DNA of 64,000 nt from Oceanobacter mangrovi (GTDB taxonomy: Bacteria > Pseudomonadota > Gammaproteobacteria > Pseudomonadales > Oceanobacteraceae): the NCBI RefSeq assembly GCF_019740315.1, contig NZ_JAHXZR010000004.1:62001-126000 (forward strand), read 5' to 3'. The stretch's first letter is position 1. Every line of letters starts with the position of its first letter. Made by a program: the position numbers and the translations under genes. The notes beneath the pieces were generated by a model. It did not search any database, was not told the DNA's origin, and was given only the letters and a program-made list of their open reading frames with translations. Below, piece after piece: positions 54,528 to 62,781 of this stretch.

Positions 54528-56033
54528 ATGGAACTCAACGTGATTGGACAAGACGACCATCAAGATACCGGAAGTAGCTGTTCTTCCGGTTCCTGTGGCA
54601 GCAGTAATGACCAGATGGGCCATTTGCCGCAAGAGATCAAGGACAAGGTAAAGAACCACCCTTGCTATTCGGAAGAAGCTCACCATTACTTCGCCCGCAT
54701 GCACGTTGCTGTAGCGCCTGCCTGTAACATCCAGTGCCACTACTGCAACCGCAAGTACGACTGTTCAAACGAATCCCGTCCAGGTGTTGTTTCCGAACTG
54801 CTGACTCCGGAAGAAGCAGTCATGAAAACCAAGGCGGTAGCGGCCAACATTCCGCAAATGACCGTACTGGGCATTGCCGGTCCTGGTGACCCGCTGGCCA
54901 ACCCGGAACGTACTTTCAGTACTTTCCGCATGCTCAGCGAGCAGGCTCCGGACATCAAACTGTGTGTGTCTACCAATGGTCTGGCGCTGCCGGATGCTGT
55001 CGAAGAACTGTCCAAGCACAACATCGATCACGTCACCATCACCATCAACACCGTTGATCCTGAAATTGGTGCCAAGATCTACCCATGGATCTACTGGAAC
55101 AACAAGCGCATTCACGGTGTGAAAGGCGCCAAGATCCTCATCCAGCAACAGCAGAAAGGTCTCGAAATGCTGGTTGCCAAGGGCATTCTGGTGAAAGTGA
55201 ACTCGGTGATGATTCCCGGTGTAAACGACGAGCACCTGAAAGAAGTGTCCCGCATTGTGAAGTCTAAAGGCGCTTTCCTGCACAACGTGATGCCACTGAT
55301 CTCCGAAGCTGAACACGGCACTTTCTATGGTGTCATGGGACAGCGTGGTCCTGAGCCGGAAGAACTGCAGGATCTGCAGGACGCCTGTGCCGGTGACATG
55401 AACATGATGCGTCACTGCCGTCAGTGCCGTGCCGACGCCGTTGGCCTGCTGGGCGAAGACCGTGGTGAGGAATTCACCATGGACAAAATCGCCGCCATGG
55501 ACATCGACTATGACGCTGCGATGAAAAAACGCGCCGTGATCCACCAGGGCATTCTCGAAGAGCTGGATGAAAAAGAAGCCAAGCGTGCCCGTCTGGCCAG
55601 TGCCTCTGTTCCGGCTGCTGCCAAGCCTGACACCCGTCCGGTACTGATGGCTGTGGCTACCAGTGGTGGTGGTCTGATCAACCAGCACTTTGGTCACGCC
55701 ACCGAATTCCTGGTGTACGAAGTGTCACCAAACGGTGTGCGTTTCATCAGTCACCGCAAGGTTGACCAGTACTGCATCGGTGGCGACACCTGCGGCGAGA
55801 AAGAAAGTGCGCTGTCCGGCTCCATCCGTGCCCTCAAAGGCTGTGAAGCTGTGCTGTGTTCGAAGATTGGTTACGAGCCATGGTCACTGCTGGAAGACGC
55901 TGGAATCCAGCCAAACGGCGAGCATGCAATGGAGCCAATCGAAGAAGCCATCCTGGCTGTTTATGAAGAAATGCGTGTCGATGGTCGTCTGGATGCGACT
56001 CCGGCTCACGTTGCTGAACTGGCCAAGGCTTAA
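54528..56033 (+). CDS. nifB: Nitrogenase cofactor maturase NifB
   Basis: A 501-residue radical SAM enzyme that makes NifB-co, the 8Fe-9S-C precursor of FeMo-co. The SAM cluster motif Cys66-x3-Cys70-x2-Cys73 ('CNIQCHYC') is present, followed by the usual barrel motifs. The C-terminal 130 residues form the NifX/NafY-like cofactor-binding domain ('AVATSGGGLINQHFGHATEFLVYEV'), as in the long NifB. The N-terminal Ser/Cys/Gly stretch is typical of proteobacterial NifB. ATG 54528 has GAGGAG before it. Confidence 0.96.
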   Translation: MELNVIGQDDHQDTGSSCSSGSCGSSNDQMGHLPQEIKDKVKNHPCYSEEAHHYFARMHVAVAPACNIQCHYCNRKYDCSNESRPGVVSELLTPEEAVMKTKAVAANIPQMTVLGIAGPGDPLANPERTFSTFRMLSEQAPDIKLCVSTNGLALPDAVEELSKHNIDHVTITINTVDPEIGAKIYPWIYWNNKRIHGVKGAKILIQQQQKGLEMLVAKGILVKVNSVMIPGVNDEHLKEVSRIVKSKGAFLHNVMPLISEAEHGTFYGVMGQRGPEPEELQDLQDACAGDMNMMRHCRQCRADAVGLLGEDRGEEFTMDKIAAMDIDYDAAMKKRAVIHQGILEELDEKEAKRARLASASVPAAAKPDTRPVLMAVATSGGGLINQHFGHATEFLVYEVSPNGVRFISHRKVDQYCIGGDTCGEKESALSGSIRALKGCEAVLCSKIGYEPWSLLEDAGIQPNGEHAMEPIEEAILAVYEEMRVDGRLDATPAHVAELAKA

Positions 56034-56044
56034 GGAGACTCACC

Positions 56045-56323
56045 ATGGCGCTGTCAATTGTCGATTCTTGCGTGAACTGCTGGGCCTGTTACGACGTCTG
56101 CCCCAGCGAAGCGATTTACGAGAGCAAACCCCACTTCAAGATCAATGCCCGCAAGTGCACTGAGTGTGAGGGTGATTACGATCAGCCGCAGTGCGCCAGC
56201 ATCTGCCCGATCGAAGAAGCCATTCTCGACGCCAGTGGCGCACCGATGAATGCTCTCGGCACGCTGACCGGCATTCCGCCGGAAAAAATGGCGGAAGCCA
56301 TGCGCGAAATCCAGTCACGCTGA
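56045..56323 (+). CDS. fdxN: 2[4Fe-4S] ferredoxin, FdxN type
   Basis: A 92-residue ferredoxin. Cluster motifs are 'CVNCWACYDVCP' and C-x2-C-x8-C-x3-C ('CTECEGDYDQPQCASICP'), the latter with the extended spacing typical of nif-linked ferredoxins next to nifB. In Azotobacter the corresponding FdxN supports NifB-co synthesis, which is the likely role here. It lies 11 bases after nifB. Confidence 0.92.
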   Translation: MALSIVDSCVNCWACYDVCPSEAIYESKPHFKINARKCTECEGDYDQPQCASICPIEEAILDASGAPMNALGTLTGIPPEKMAEAMREIQSR

Positions 56324-56336
56324 GAGTGAGATTGTG

Positions 56337-56816
56337 ATGGAAAAGGTCATGTTTTTTGGCAAACCCGGATGCAAGACCAACCGTCGCCAGCGCGCCATTC
56401 TGCGGGATTCAGGCGTGGAGTTGCAGGAATTCGACCTGCTCACCACGTCCTGGACGCCATCCAAACTGAAGCCCTACCTGAAGGGGCTGGATGTCGCAGA
56501 CTGGTTCAACCGGGCAGCTCCGGCTGTCCGGGATGGCGCGATCGACGTGGAGTCCTTGTCCCCCGCGGATGCCCTGAATCTGCTGTGTCTGCAACCCATC
56601 CTGATACACCGGCCACTGCTGCGTAGCGGCAGTTGGTACAGCTGTGGATTTGATCGCCAGCAACTCGAAACCGTGCTCGGTGTCGAGCTGGCAAACCCCG
56701 ACGGCGAGCCTGATGAAGGCTGTCGCCACCCACTTCACGGGACCACAAGTGGTGGTCAAGGCCAGTGCGGCAGCAGTGCCGCCCGCAAGCAAACAGAGAT
56801 GGAGGAATCGCTGTGA
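56337..56816 (+). CDS. nifO: Nitrogenase-associated protein NifO, ArsC-like
   Basis: A 159-residue ArsC/Spx-type thioredoxin-fold protein ('VMFFGKPGCKTNRRQRAILRDSGVELQEFDLL'), matching NifO/nitrogenase-associated proteins next to nifQ. In Azotobacter NifO affects molybdenum use between nitrogenase and nitrate reductase. The C-terminal 30 residues are rich in Gly, Ser and Gln and look flexible. A GTG at 56334 precedes the ATG at 56337; the ATG is preferred. The end overlaps nifQ by four bases. Confidence 0.87.
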   Translation: MEKVMFFGKPGCKTNRRQRAILRDSGVELQEFDLLTTSWTPSKLKPYLKGLDVADWFNRAAPAVRDGAIDVESLSPADALNLLCLQPILIHRPLLRSGSWYSCGFDRQQLETVLGVELANPDGEPDEGCRHPLHGTTSGGQGQCGSSAARKQTEMEESL

Positions 56817-57442
56817 ATGCTGTCGCCCAATTTCGTCACACCCTGTGGTCATTCAAACCCCTGGTAGCCGTAATGTCAGGCAAGAGCCATAGCGCCGAAC
56901 AGTTCGGCCACAATCAGAACTGGTTTATGCAAATCCAGCGTAGCCAGCGCCGGGGCATTACCAGCCTGCCACACTTTCTTGGTCTTAAACCGGCTGAATT
57001 TCACTGGATGAGCCGTGGCCGTCACTATCGCATCAGCCATGAACTGGCCCATGACCAGCAGGCCGACCAGCAACTGATGGCCGACGACCTGCGCCAGCAA
57101 TTGCTGCAGATGCGCGAAGACGAATGGCTGGAGCTGCGTAACCTGATGCTCAGTCATCGTGCTGGTGTCTGTGACAGCGAAGTCGTGATGGCCGACATCG
57201 TTGCCGCCGCCTGCCTCGGTGGTACGCACCTGTGGAAAGACCTTGGCATGTCTGATCGCCAGCAGCTCAACCTGCTGCTGAGTCGCAACTTCCCGTCGCT
57301 GGCGTCCCGTAACGACCGTGACATGAAGTGGAAAAAATTCTTTTACAAACAGCTTTGCGAGCTTGGCGGCGGTTACGTTTGCCGTGCCCCCAGCTGTGAT
57401 GTCTGCAGCGCTTACAGCGACTGCTTTGGCCCTGAAGACTGA
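56813..57442 (+). CDS. nifQ: Molybdenum donor protein NifQ
   Basis: A 209-residue protein that supplies Mo from a Mo-Fe-S cluster for FeMo-co synthesis. The C-terminal motif Cys190-x4-Cys195-x2-Cys198-x5-Cys204 is the NifQ signature. The start is GTG at 56813, inside the last codons of nifO (GTGA), with GGAGGA six bases before; the upstream extension of the frame lies within nifO and is not coding for nifQ. Confidence 0.93.
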   Translation: MNAVAQFRHTLWSFKPLVAVMSGKSHSAEQFGHNQNWFMQIQRSQRRGITSLPHFLGLKPAEFHWMSRGRHYRISHELAHDQQADQQLMADDLRQQLLQMREDEWLELRNLMLSHRAGVCDSEVVMADIVAAACLGGTHLWKDLGMSDRQQLNLLLSRNFPSLASRNDRDMKWKKFFYKQLCELGGGYVCRAPSCDVCSAYSDCFGPED

Positions 57443-57472
57443 TAACCGTTTGAGAGTGAGAGAGGTGACACC

Positions 57473-58255
57473 ATGAAGTGGACCCAGGTATCGATTGAAG
57501 AAGCTGAACAGATGTTGGAAAACCACGACGTGTTGCTGCTGGATATGCGAGATCACCTCTCATACCTGGCTGGCCATCACCGTCGCGCCATTCATCTCAA
57601 TGATATGAACCTGAAAGCGTTGCTGAAGCATACCGCCCGATCTGTGCCGGTGCTGATCTACTGCTACCACGGTCACCGTAGCCAGGATATGGCACAGCTG
57701 TTCAGTGATTTTGGTTTTACCAGCTGTTACAGCCTGAAGGGCGGTTACGAAGCCTGGTATCCAGAGTTCTGTATGGCCGAGCGTGAACTCAGTGATGAGC
57801 TGATCGAATGGCAGCTGTGGAATCACTTTGATCCGGAAAACCTCGATCACCGTGCGGATAACAACGAAACCGCGCTGATGCGGCTGTGCCGTGAAGGCAA
57901 TGCCGACCTGGCGCTGGAGCTGGTCGAAGCCGGTGCCACGCTGCAACTGATCAATGAAGACGGCAACAATGCCCTATGGATGGCAGTGCAAAGTGGTAAT
58001 GAACTGCTGGTGGAAGCACTGCTGCGCGCCGGTACGCCGATTGATCAGCAAAACGACAATGGTGCCACCGTGCTGATGCTGGCGATGACCATGGACATGC
58101 CGGTAATGGTGCGACTGCTGTTGGCTTCTGGAGCAAACACCGAACTGACCACGGTCGACGGTTTCCGCGCTGAAGATGCTGCGGTCAGCAAACGGGTACT
58201 GAATCAATTGAAAGGCTGGAACAGCTACCAGCCACAACAATCACGAGCCGCCTGA
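57473..58255 (+). CDS. rhdN: Rhodanese-ankyrin protein RhdN
   Basis: A 260-residue two-part protein. Residues 5-110 are a single rhodanese domain with active Cys64 in the loop CYHGHRS, close to GlpE-type sulfurtransferases. Residues 125-240 hold about three ankyrin repeats ('TALMRLCREGNADLALELVEAGA', 'GNNALWMAVQSGNELLVEALLRAGTP', 'GATVLMLAMTMDMPVMVRLLLASGAN'). Proteins of this type (RhdN) occur in the same place in the Azotobacter minor nif cluster. Sulfur handling for nif metalloclusters is the likely role. Confidence 0.88.
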   Translation: MKWTQVSIEEAEQMLENHDVLLLDMRDHLSYLAGHHRRAIHLNDMNLKALLKHTARSVPVLIYCYHGHRSQDMAQLFSDFGFTSCYSLKGGYEAWYPEFCMAERELSDELIEWQLWNHFDPENLDHRADNNETALMRLCREGNADLALELVEAGATLQLINEDGNNALWMAVQSGNELLVEALLRAGTPIDQQNDNGATVLMLAMTMDMPVMVRLLLASGANTELTTVDGFRAEDAAVSKRVLNQLKGWNSYQPQQSRAA

Positions 58256-58271
58256 GGCCAGGGAGAGAGTC

Positions 58272-58604
58272 ATGAACAAGCCAGATTTCGAGGCATTGAT
58301 CCGCAAGCAAATCGCTGACAACGCCATCATCCTGTACATGAAAGGCGTTCCGGAAGCACCTGAGTGTGGTTTCTCTGCGGCAGCAGTGAAAGCCCTGGGC
58401 GCAGTGGGTGCCGAGTTTGCCTACGTTAATATCCTCGCCAACCCATCCATTCGTGAGCGTTTGCCAAAAGTCTCCGGCTGGCCGACTTTCCCGCAGCTGT
58501 TCATCAAGGGTGAACTGATTGGTGGTAGCGACATCGTTGTTAACATGGCGGCCGACGGTTCCCTTAAAACGGCCGTTGCCGAAGCGCAGGGAGCCAGTGC
58601 ATGA
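58272..58604 (+). CDS. Monothiol glutaredoxin, nif-linked (Grx4/Grx5 type)
   Basis: A 110-residue monothiol glutaredoxin with the active site CGFS at 32-35 and the glutathione-binding 'SGWPTFPQLFIKGELIGGSDIV'. Such proteins bind a [2Fe-2S] cluster with glutathione and pass it on, often with a BolA partner. The next gene, overlapping by four bases, codes for a BolA-like protein. A glutaredoxin at this site is known from Azotobacter (grx5nif). Confidence 0.93.
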   Translation: MNKPDFEALIRKQIADNAIILYMKGVPEAPECGFSAAAVKALGAVGAEFAYVNILANPSIRERLPKVSGWPTFPQLFIKGELIGGSDIVVNMAADGSLKTAVAEAQGASA

Positions 58605-58867
58605 ACCCGCAAGACGTTCAGGAGCGCCTGTTGGGCGCTTTCCCGGATGCACAGGTTGAGATCGCCGGTGCTGACTGTAATTTTTCAGTGTCATTGGTGA
58701 CCAGCCAGTTTGAAGGCTTGCGTCCGGTGCAGCGTCAGCAGCAGGTGCTGGCGTTGTTTCAACCAGAGCTGTCTGATGGTCGGTTGCATGCCCTCACCAT
58801 CAGCGCCAGCACTCCTGCCGAACAAGCGGCCCGCCAAGCGCCGGCCGACGGCCTGATTCAACTTTAA
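58601..58867 (+). CDS. BolA-like protein
   Basis: An 88-residue protein with a BolA/IbaG pattern: 'VQERLLGAFPDAQVEIAGADCNFSVSLVTSQFEGLRPVQRQQQVLALFQPELSDGRLHALTISAS'. The usual C-terminal 'HAL' part is present, and the Cys in 'GADC' may take part in cluster binding, as in the Grx-BolA heterodimer. Translation is coupled to the glutaredoxin (ATGA). The extreme C-terminus (after about 75) is a non-conserved tail. A dedicated BolA in a nif operon is unusual and supports a paired role in Fe-S handling. Confidence 0.82.
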   Translation: MNPQDVQERLLGAFPDAQVEIAGADCNFSVSLVTSQFEGLRPVQRQQQVLALFQPELSDGRLHALTISASTPAEQAARQAPADGLIQL

Positions 58868-58886
58868 TCCGCACTGGAGGTGCCTT

Positions 58887-59642
58887 ATGGAAGCTGCTCT
58901 TTCTCCAACCCCTGCAGCCCAGCCAGTTCCGTCGATCACTCGTGAAGCCGCCTTGCGTATTGCCATGGCGGCACGGGCGTTGCCGGAAGAAATCAGTGTT
59001 GGCCAGTTGCTGGAAATTCTGGCGCGCCGGATTGATGGCGAACTGAATGAAACTTCCCTGACCACGATTACCGTCACAGATCTGAAAACCGGTTTTGGCA
59101 GTGCTGACGGTGAAGAAGATGGTGAAGACATCAGCATGGGTCTGCCCGCCATCAAGGAAGCTGTGCGCATCCTGTGGGGCGAGGTCAATGACGACGATCT
59201 GCCGAAACCACGCCCTGAGCTGGCCGATATTCCGGGATCTATCCGGGTAGCTGTTGCTTCCAACCAGGCTGAACAGATCAATGGTCACTTTGGTTCCTGT
59301 GTCCGTTTTCTGGTTTACCAGCTGGCACCGGAAAGCTGCGAGCTGGTTGATATCCGTTCCGCGCTGGAAGCTGATTTGTCAGACGACCGTAATGCCTTCC
59401 GCGCCAACCTGATCAAGGATTGCCAGGTGATGTATGTGCAATCCATTGGTGGCCCGGCTGCCGCCAAGGTGGTCCGTACCGGTATCTATCCGATCAAGGT
59501 CAAGGAAGCTTGTGAAGCCCGTGAAGAACTGGCGCGCCTGCAAAGTGTGATGGGCACCAACCCGCCACCCTGGCTGGCCAAGATTCTCGGTGTGGAAACC
59601 GGCGTTAGCGCCCGTTTTGGTCAGCTGGTTGAAGAAGACTGA
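58887..59642 (+). CDS. nafY: FeMo-cofactor-binding protein, NafY/NifX family
   Basis: A 251-residue two-domain protein. The C-terminal half is the NifX/NafY cofactor-binding fold: 'IRVAVASNQAEQINGHFGSCVRFLVYQL', whose His in GHFG is the cofactor ligand region, and 'DCQVMYVQSIGGPAAAKVVRTGIYPIKV'. The N-terminal 125 residues look like the helical domain that NafY uses to bind apo-dinitrogenase. It likely stabilises apo-NifDK and delivers FeMo-co. It closes the nifB operon. The split between NafY and a NifX paralogue is not certain. Confidence 0.82.
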   Translation: MEAALSPTPAAQPVPSITREAALRIAMAARALPEEISVGQLLEILARRIDGELNETSLTTITVTDLKTGFGSADGEEDGEDISMGLPAIKEAVRILWGEVNDDDLPKPRPELADIPGSIRVAVASNQAEQINGHFGSCVRFLVYQLAPESCELVDIRSALEADLSDDRNAFRANLIKDCQVMYVQSIGGPAAAKVVRTGIYPIKVKEACEAREELARLQSVMGTNPPPWLAKILGVETGVSARFGQLVEED

Positions 59643-59674
59643 TCACGATTGATCAAAAGCTTGATCTGAATCAG

Positions 59675-59728
59675 GGACCATCCGTTTGCTTGCCAGGCTG
59701 TTATGCCGGGGGAGCAGACCGATGGTCC
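59675..59728 (+). terminator. Inverted repeat downstream of the nafY-like gene
   Basis: GGACCATC (59675-59682) pairs with GATGGTCC (59721-59728) across a 38-base loop, followed by TTGTCG. A small GATCAA/TTGATC hairpin precedes it at 59651-59666. Either may end the nifB operon. Confidence 0.4.
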
Positions 59729-59729
59729 T

Positions 59730-59745
59730 TGTCGTTTTGGCGACA
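59730..59745. promoter_or_regulatory. NifA upstream activator site before the 59940 gene
   Basis: TGTCGTTTTGGCGACA matches TGT-N10-ACA and is more symmetric than most, with the arms TTGTCG and CGACAA. It is 133 bases upstream of the possible -12 element. Confidence 0.68.
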
Positions 59746-59789
59746 ATCACGAATTCGTCGCAATTGTCGCCAAAATGCCCCGCCAAAAC

Positions 59790-59805
59790 TGTTGCAAAAC
59801 CGACA
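59790..59805. promoter_or_regulatory. NifA upstream activator site before the 59940 gene
   Basis: TGTTGCAAAACCGACA matches TGT-N10-ACA, 60 bases from the other site and about 70 bases upstream of the possible -24/-12 element. Confidence 0.68.
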
Positions 59806-59877
59806 AAATTCCCCGAAAAACCTCATGTTGAATTTCTAGCTCATTGAAATATAAAGGTTTTTTTAAATAAGCCGCTT

Positions 59878-59893
59878 GGGCTTGATTCTTGAA
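59878..59893 (+). promoter_or_regulatory. Weak sigma-54-like element before the 59940 gene
   Basis: GGGCTTGATTCTTGAA has GG and TTGA in the -24/-12 geometry, but the invariant C of the -12 GC is A. It lies 46 bases before the ATG, the right place. It is a poor match on its own; the two NifA sites are what make it worth listing. Confidence 0.4.
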
Positions 59894-59939
59894 ACAGTGA
59901 TTTCAGCACGATGTTTTCAACCCAAGACAGGACTAAGCC

Positions 59940-60503
59940 ATGCTGCTCAATACCTACAAAGAGAACCAAAAGCTGTTTTACATTAACTTCCTGGAGTCCA
60001 CTCCATCAGGTAGCTCACTGGCTTACCGTGGTGACCTGGTACTGATCCAGGGTGAAGTGGGTGATGACAAGGGCCACCTGATGCCACCTAAAGCGGTAGT
60101 GCGTGAATCCGTGATTCTGGCAGGCGACAAGATCGACATGCTGATCGGTGGTCTGGACAAGATGGAACTGCTGCCACTGCTGCTGGACGCCTACAAGGCC
60201 GATTTCGCCGCTGACATGAAGAGCATTCTGTTTGTGGTGAACCTGACCAAGCCGGTACAGGTAGCTATTGAGGGTATCAACCTGATCCTGATCCCACTGG
60301 TTCAGGGTGTGCCATGGAACGAAGCGATGGAAGAACTGGCACTCGAAAAGAGTGATTTCAAAGGTCAGACTCCAGCTGAAAAACTGGAAACCATGCTGGC
60401 TGAACTGGCTGGCTACAAGCCAAAGAAATACGCCGAAGTCAGCCTCGAAGAAGCGCTGGGCATGACCAACAACGCCGTCCGCGAAACTCACGGCGCGCTG
60501 TAA
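59940..60503 (+). CDS. Unrecognised nif-linked protein, probably NifA-regulated
   Basis: A 187-residue soluble, mildly acidic protein with no signal peptide. I recognise no family. The N-terminal half looks like an alpha/beta fold of alternating strands and helices ('NQKLFYINFLE', 'DLVLIQGEVGDDKGHLMPP', 'VILAGDKIDMLIGGLDKMELLPLLLDAYKADFAADMKSILFVVNL'), and the last 60 residues are helical and lysine/glutamate-rich. Codon use is strongly biased to common codons (CTG, GGT, AAA), which suggests high expression. Two NifA sites precede it and it follows the nifB operon. There are no cysteines, so it is unlikely to hold an Fe-S cluster itself. Confidence 0.65.
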   Translation: MLLNTYKENQKLFYINFLESTPSGSSLAYRGDLVLIQGEVGDDKGHLMPPKAVVRESVILAGDKIDMLIGGLDKMELLPLLLDAYKADFAADMKSILFVVNLTKPVQVAIEGINLILIPLVQGVPWNEAMEELALEKSDFKGQTPAEKLETMLAELAGYKPKKYAEVSLEEALGMTNNAVRETHGAL

Positions 60504-60603
60504 GTCCTGATCCTGTTGGTGGTTGTGCGACACTCCTCCTCTGGCAGCGCCCGCTGTCAGTGGTCGCCAATCACCGGCTGCTGTTCCCTTCTGAAAACTC
60601 CGT

Positions 60604-62358
60604 TCAGCCAAAGATTTGCTGGTACAAATCACTTTCATCGGCCGCTAACAGGCCTTCAATTGCCAACACCTGATGACGAATCGTTGCAGCTTGTTCGGCC
60701 AGTCGTGTCAGGGCAAACATGCCCAACAGCCAGTTCGCAGTCAGCCAATTCGTCAATAGTTGACGAGTGATCTGCGCCAGCGCCGCGATAATACGGCAGC
60801 TGGCTTGATATAAACCGGACCACTGGCCAGCTTTTGCGATGGCTCGTTTATGTTGGGCGACGCTGGCATTGCCATCAAGCAGCTGGCATTGATCAAAATC
60901 GCTGCTCTGGAAATACCAGACGACCCCTGCGGTACTTTGAGGGCCAGCCTGTTGTGGGCCGGTCAGCAGCCAATAATCAACCGAACGCTGGATAATACGC
61001 ATGGTGGCAGCAACGTAGCGGAATGCCTCACGGGCCCTGTTGGCAATATAACGAGCGGCATTTTTCAGATGTTGCAGCAATTGTTTGCCGCTGTTGCCAA
61101 GGCTGCGCCAAAGCCAGCCAGTCGCCCGTTTAATGCCGTCCCAGATACGGCTGGCTGTCGCCTTGATTGTGTCGCCCAGAGTTTGTAGCAGGCTGGGGTG
61201 TTGTTGTAGCTGTTGCTGTAGTTGTTGCTGCAATGACTCAGCTAGCGGCGGCTTGCCGGCCCCCTGTTTGGATGCCTGTTCGGAGGCCTGCTGAAAGGCA
61301 ATAAACAACGACTGGTCGATTTTGCTGGATTGCTGCTGAGTAGCAGCTCTGCTGATCTTGTTGTTACAACTGTCGGTGAGGTTACGAAATTGCTGAATGG
61401 CAGACTGCAGCCGTTGGCGGACATCCAGATTGACCTGATTGGCGGCAGATCGCAGCCGCTGTTTGCCGTGGCCAATGGGCTTGCTGGTACGACCCGCTGG
61501 CGCCTGCGGCTCGAAAGGGTGCTCGCCGGGTTGGATATCGAGGCCATTCAGCCAAAGTTCGATCACAGCGACAGCACTGATGGGCCGGGTGAAGTCGCCG
61601 GTCGGATTCTGGTGACTGAAAAACCGGTCATCTTGCTGGCTCAGACGACGGGTAATGTCATCCTGACCAAACAGGGGCTTGAGAAAAAAACGGATCAACC
61701 AGAGATGCAGGCTGGCGGAATCGTTCCAGTCGGGTTCAGGTATTGGTATTCCCAGCGCTTGCAGGAACTGGCGGCCCTGACGCAGCGCCAGAACGGTGTT
61801 GGGTAGTTGCCTGAGATCGTGATTCCCTTGCATGCCAGACGGCAGTTTGCCTGGCCGTTGTGGTAATAATCCCAACGCAAACAGCCGTAATCGCAGCGCC
61901 CGTGATAACGCGGCATTGATCCATCGACCATCTTGTCGCAATTGCAACAAGGCGGGATGCCAGCAGGCCGGGTCCTGATCTGCCTCAAAGCTGACCAGTT
62001 GCTCCAGCAAGCCCCAGGTAATATCACCGGCCCAGCCATCCTCGACAATCCCGGCATCACGCTGGAAGGCCTTGACGGCTTTTTGCAGCAAATTTGCTGA
62101 GGCTGTTTCACCAGTTTGCGGTTTAGCTGTGGGCTGGTTGAGGTAACCGAGCAAAAACAGCCGGGTCCACAGGGTTTGCTGGTAGGAGGCCGTGTAGGAT
62201 TGGTTACGCAAGCTGGCGAGCTGAGGCTGAAAAACACCCAGTAAGTGTTGTTTGTCTGGTAACAGTTGTTGCTCGACGGCCAGATCCAGACCGCCAAACA
62301 AACTGCTTGGCAGATTACCGGGCGAACTGCCGGACGAAGTCGACGGTGCAGTGGTCAT
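60604..62358 (-). CDS. Peptidoglycan-binding-like protein of unknown function
   Basis: A 584-residue protein, last of a three-gene operon. Around residues 60-115 there is a peptidoglycan-binding-like segment ('NLLQKAVKAFQRDAGIVEDGWAGDITWGLLEQL'). A weaker similar stretch comes later ('LQALGIPIPEPDWN'). The middle (about 260-390) is a Gln/Ser-rich spacer, including a run of Leu-Gln repeats. The last 200 residues are helical and Arg/Trp-rich ('GLYQASCRIIAALAQITRQLL'). I see no signal peptide. The ATG at 62358 is preferred over the TTG at 62397, which overlaps the upstream gene. The function is unknown. Confidence 0.6.
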   Translation of the reverse strand: MTTAPSTSSGSSPGNLPSSLFGGLDLAVEQQLLPDKQHLLGVFQPQLASLRNQSYTASYQQTLWTRLFLLGYLNQPTAKPQTGETASANLLQKAVKAFQRDAGIVEDGWAGDITWGLLEQLVSFEADQDPACWHPALLQLRQDGRWINAALSRALRLRLFALGLLPQRPGKLPSGMQGNHDLRQLPNTVLALRQGRQFLQALGIPIPEPDWNDSASLHLWLIRFFLKPLFGQDDITRRLSQQDDRFFSHQNPTGDFTRPISAVAVIELWLNGLDIQPGEHPFEPQAPAGRTSKPIGHGKQRLRSAANQVNLDVRQRLQSAIQQFRNLTDSCNNKISRAATQQQSSKIDQSLFIAFQQASEQASKQGAGKPPLAESLQQQLQQQLQQHPSLLQTLGDTIKATASRIWDGIKRATGWLWRSLGNSGKQLLQHLKNAARYIANRAREAFRYVAATMRIIQRSVDYWLLTGPQQAGPQSTAGVVWYFQSSDFDQCQLLDGNASVAQHKRAIAKAGQWSGLYQASCRIIAALAQITRQLLTNWLTANWLLGMFALTRLAEQAATIRHQVLAIEGLLAADESDLYQQIFG

Positions 62359-62380
62359 GGCGGCAGGCTCCGGTTTCAGA

Positions 62381-62719
62381 TCAGAGCTTGATACCAAACA
62401 GATTCACCAGCATTTCGATGGTTTCCTGACGATTGCTGTGAGCGATTTGTACCAGATCGTTGTGGGCTGCCAGATCGTTTTCAGCGACTTCGTCATCCAT
62501 ATAGGTAACGATATCGCCATCGGCATCCATTTTGGTGTAGGCCAGTACCCTGGCGTTGACACTGGCTGCAGCTTTGACTGCGGCCATCACCTCGTCGAGC
62601 GTTTGTGGCTGGTTGTCGCCGGTTAGCTCAATCGTGCCCTTGAAGGTGGCGACTTCAACGCTGCTGAGGTCGGAAATGCTGTTTTTGAGGTTTTCGAGTG
62701 CGGTCTGGAAACTGGACAT
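62381..62719 (-). CDS. Small acidic protein of unknown function
   Basis: A 112-residue acidic protein ('MSSFQTALENLKNSISDLSSVEVATFKGTIEL' start, then 'TLDEVMAAVKAAASVNARVLAYTKMDADGDIVTYMDDE'). It is helical at both ends with a short strand region between and resembles no family I know. It lies between the lysozyme-like and the peptidoglycan-binding-like genes. The frame extends to 62785, but 62719 begins at the plausible ATG with a GAGA site. It could be a structural partner of either neighbour, or an inhibitor of the lysozyme. Confidence 0.55.
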   Translation of the reverse strand: MSSFQTALENLKNSISDLSSVEVATFKGTIELTGDNQPQTLDEVMAAVKAAASVNARVLAYTKMDADGDIVTYMDDEVAENDLAAHNDLVQIAHSNRQETIEMLVNLFGIKL

Positions 62720-62781
62720 AAGATTCTCTATTGGTGGCTGGAACAGGGTTGGGGACAGCGCTGTTGAGTGGTTGTCGTAAA

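Noticed and set aside
54765-55697. A 310-residue minus-strand frame opposite nifB
   Set aside because: Antisense to an unmistakable NifB; His/Val/Gln-rich composition is typical of a shadow frame.
56765-56812. Longer N-terminus for nifQ starting at 56765
   Set aside because: It lies inside nifO and lacks a ribosome site; the GTG at 56813 overlaps the nifO stop and follows GGAGGA.
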